Source: DATGLE01 sp035294325 (lineage in GTDB: Bacteria > Chloroflexota > Ktedonobacteria > Ktedonobacterales > Ktedonobacteraceae). From it: 6,091 nucleotides of DNA. Below, piece by piece: positions 5,461-6,091 of the stretch; the first letter of the stretch is position 1, and each line of letters opens with the position of its first letter. The notes under the pieces are model-generated. The model worked only from the letters and a program-made list of their open reading frames with translations. It did no database searches and was not told the origin of the DNA. The stretch lies in assembly GCA_035294325.1 (NCBI GenBank), contig DATGLE010000003.1, positions 1 through 6,091 of the forward strand, given 5' to 3'. The translations under genes and the position numbers were made by a program.

Positions 5461-5479
5461 AAAAAACATGCATATCGGG

Positions 5480-6091
5480 TTAATGCGCTTCCGCTACGCA
5501 GATCATGCGCGGGCTATCAAGCTGGTATGGGGAAAAGTCATAATCCCCATAGACGCCCTTAACAACGAAGCCTGCGCGCTCAAGGAGGAGTTCCATTTCG
5601 TTGCGCTCGAAAAGATAGAGATAGGTGGTGACGACGGTACGCCGCACTGTGCCGCCCTGGCTATGCTGATCGTAGAAGTGTGTGAGTTCCAGCAGATGCT
5701 TATCCGTCGCGGCGGCAGGGCTGACGAAATGGCTCAGCAGCGTCCCGTCGTCGCGCCGCCATGTGCCCTGATGCAGCATATGACCGCCAAGCGACTCCAT
5801 ATAGCGCGCGTCGGCGTTGCTGATATCGACGATGAAGGTGCCGCCGGGACTCAGGTGGGCACGAACGGCACTGAGCGCCTGCTGCTGCCCTGCACGCGAG
5901 GTGATGTGCGCGAACGAACCGAGGGCGATAAAGGCCAGGCGGAACTTTTGCTCCAGGTGCATTGTGCGCATATCCTGCTGTACCAGTACACAGCGCCCGG
6001 CCAGCCCGGCATCTTCCAGGCGCCGGCGCGCCAGGTTTAGCATATGCGCTGAAGTATCGACGCCGGTAATCTCATAGCCATCCTCTGCCAG
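5480..6091 (-). CDS. Class I SAM-dependent methyltransferase, 5' end cut by window
   Basis: The reading frame stays open to the window edge: 203 residues plus stop are visible and the true start lies beyond 6091. The first visible residues, LAEDGYEITGVDTSAHM, are the second Rossmann strand with the acidic residue that binds the SAM ribose (Asp12 of the visible part). The glycine-rich motif I should be just outside. Further motifs are QQDMR, where Asp40 is near the adenine, IALGSFAHI (motif IV-like strand), and LSPGGTFIVDIS. The C-terminal end, LLERAGFVVKGVYGDYD to DSPRMICVA, is typical of small Methyltransf_25-type enzymes. The substrate cannot be inferred. The internal ATG at 6043 is not a sensible start because it would remove the SAM-binding core. 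The nearest downstream gene on its strand is endonuclease V, 156 nt away across a hairpin element. Confidence 0.88.
   Translation of the reverse strand: MAEDGYEITGVDTSAHMLNLARRRLEDAGLAGRCVLVQQDMRTMHLEQKFRLAFIALGSFAHITSRAGQQQALSAVRAHLSPGGTFIVDISNADARYMESLGGHMLHQGTWRRDDGTLLSHFVSPAAATDKHLLELTHFYDQHSQGGTVRRTVVTTYLYLFERNEMELLLERAGFVVKGVYGDYDFSPYQLDSPRMICVAEAH

Noticed and set aside
5444..5466. Hairpin followed by a run of A, considered as an intrinsic terminator
   Set aside because: A terminator for the minus-strand methyltransferase needs the T-run after the stem in the minus direction; here the T-run comes before it, and no plus-strand gene ends here.
5444..6040. 198-codon plus-strand frame opposite the methyltransferase
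   Set aside because: The minus strand encodes clear SAM-methyltransferase motifs. The plus frame also starts inside the hairpin element and has no recognisable domain.

Overview
The window (about 57-60% GC by eye) carries one tRNA gene, four complete protein genes and one gene cut by the right edge. The composition, the soluble PAS-type two-component pair and the general look of the proteins suggest a Chloroflexota bacterium, possibly Ktedonobacteria-like. That placement is inferred from family resemblance only and could not be searched here.

Layout: a tRNA-Leu(UAA) gene on the minus strand occupies the left edge (1-83). A 398-nt intergenic region separates it from mnmG (482-2545, plus), the FAD enzyme that with MnmE modifies U34 of certain tRNAs. 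This gap holds two divergent sigma70-like promoters, each TTGACG with a 17-nt spacer, and between them a striking hairpin cluster. A candidate promoter overlaps the mnmG stop codon and would drive a two-component operon: an OmpR-type response regulator (2669-3352) followed by a soluble PAS histidine kinase (best start GTG at 3363, end 4580). Facing it and ending only 2 bp away is endonuclease V (4583-5323, minus), a deoxyinosine repair nuclease. Upstream of that, on the same strand, is the C-terminal part of a class I SAM-dependent methyltransferase (5480 to the edge), whose start lies outside the window.

The core genes are conventional. The most unusual content is intergenic. Two places (186-281 and 5362-5460) carry the same three-hairpin architecture: a small GC-rich hairpin, a perfect 30-bp inverted repeat with a tiny loop, then another small GC-rich hairpin. 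The long arms are unrelated in sequence, but both long palindromes centre on GCA, and the small hairpins have C-GNA-G-type triloops on one strand or the other, in the same strand pattern at both loci. This looks like a family of extragenic palindromic elements defined by structure rather than arm sequence.

Functional links: mnmG lies back-to-back with tRNA-Leu(UAA), whose U34 is a known MnmE/MnmG target in E. coli. The kinase and regulator are a cognate pair. Endonuclease V and the methyltransferase are co-directional, but a hairpin element separates them and no functional link is evident.
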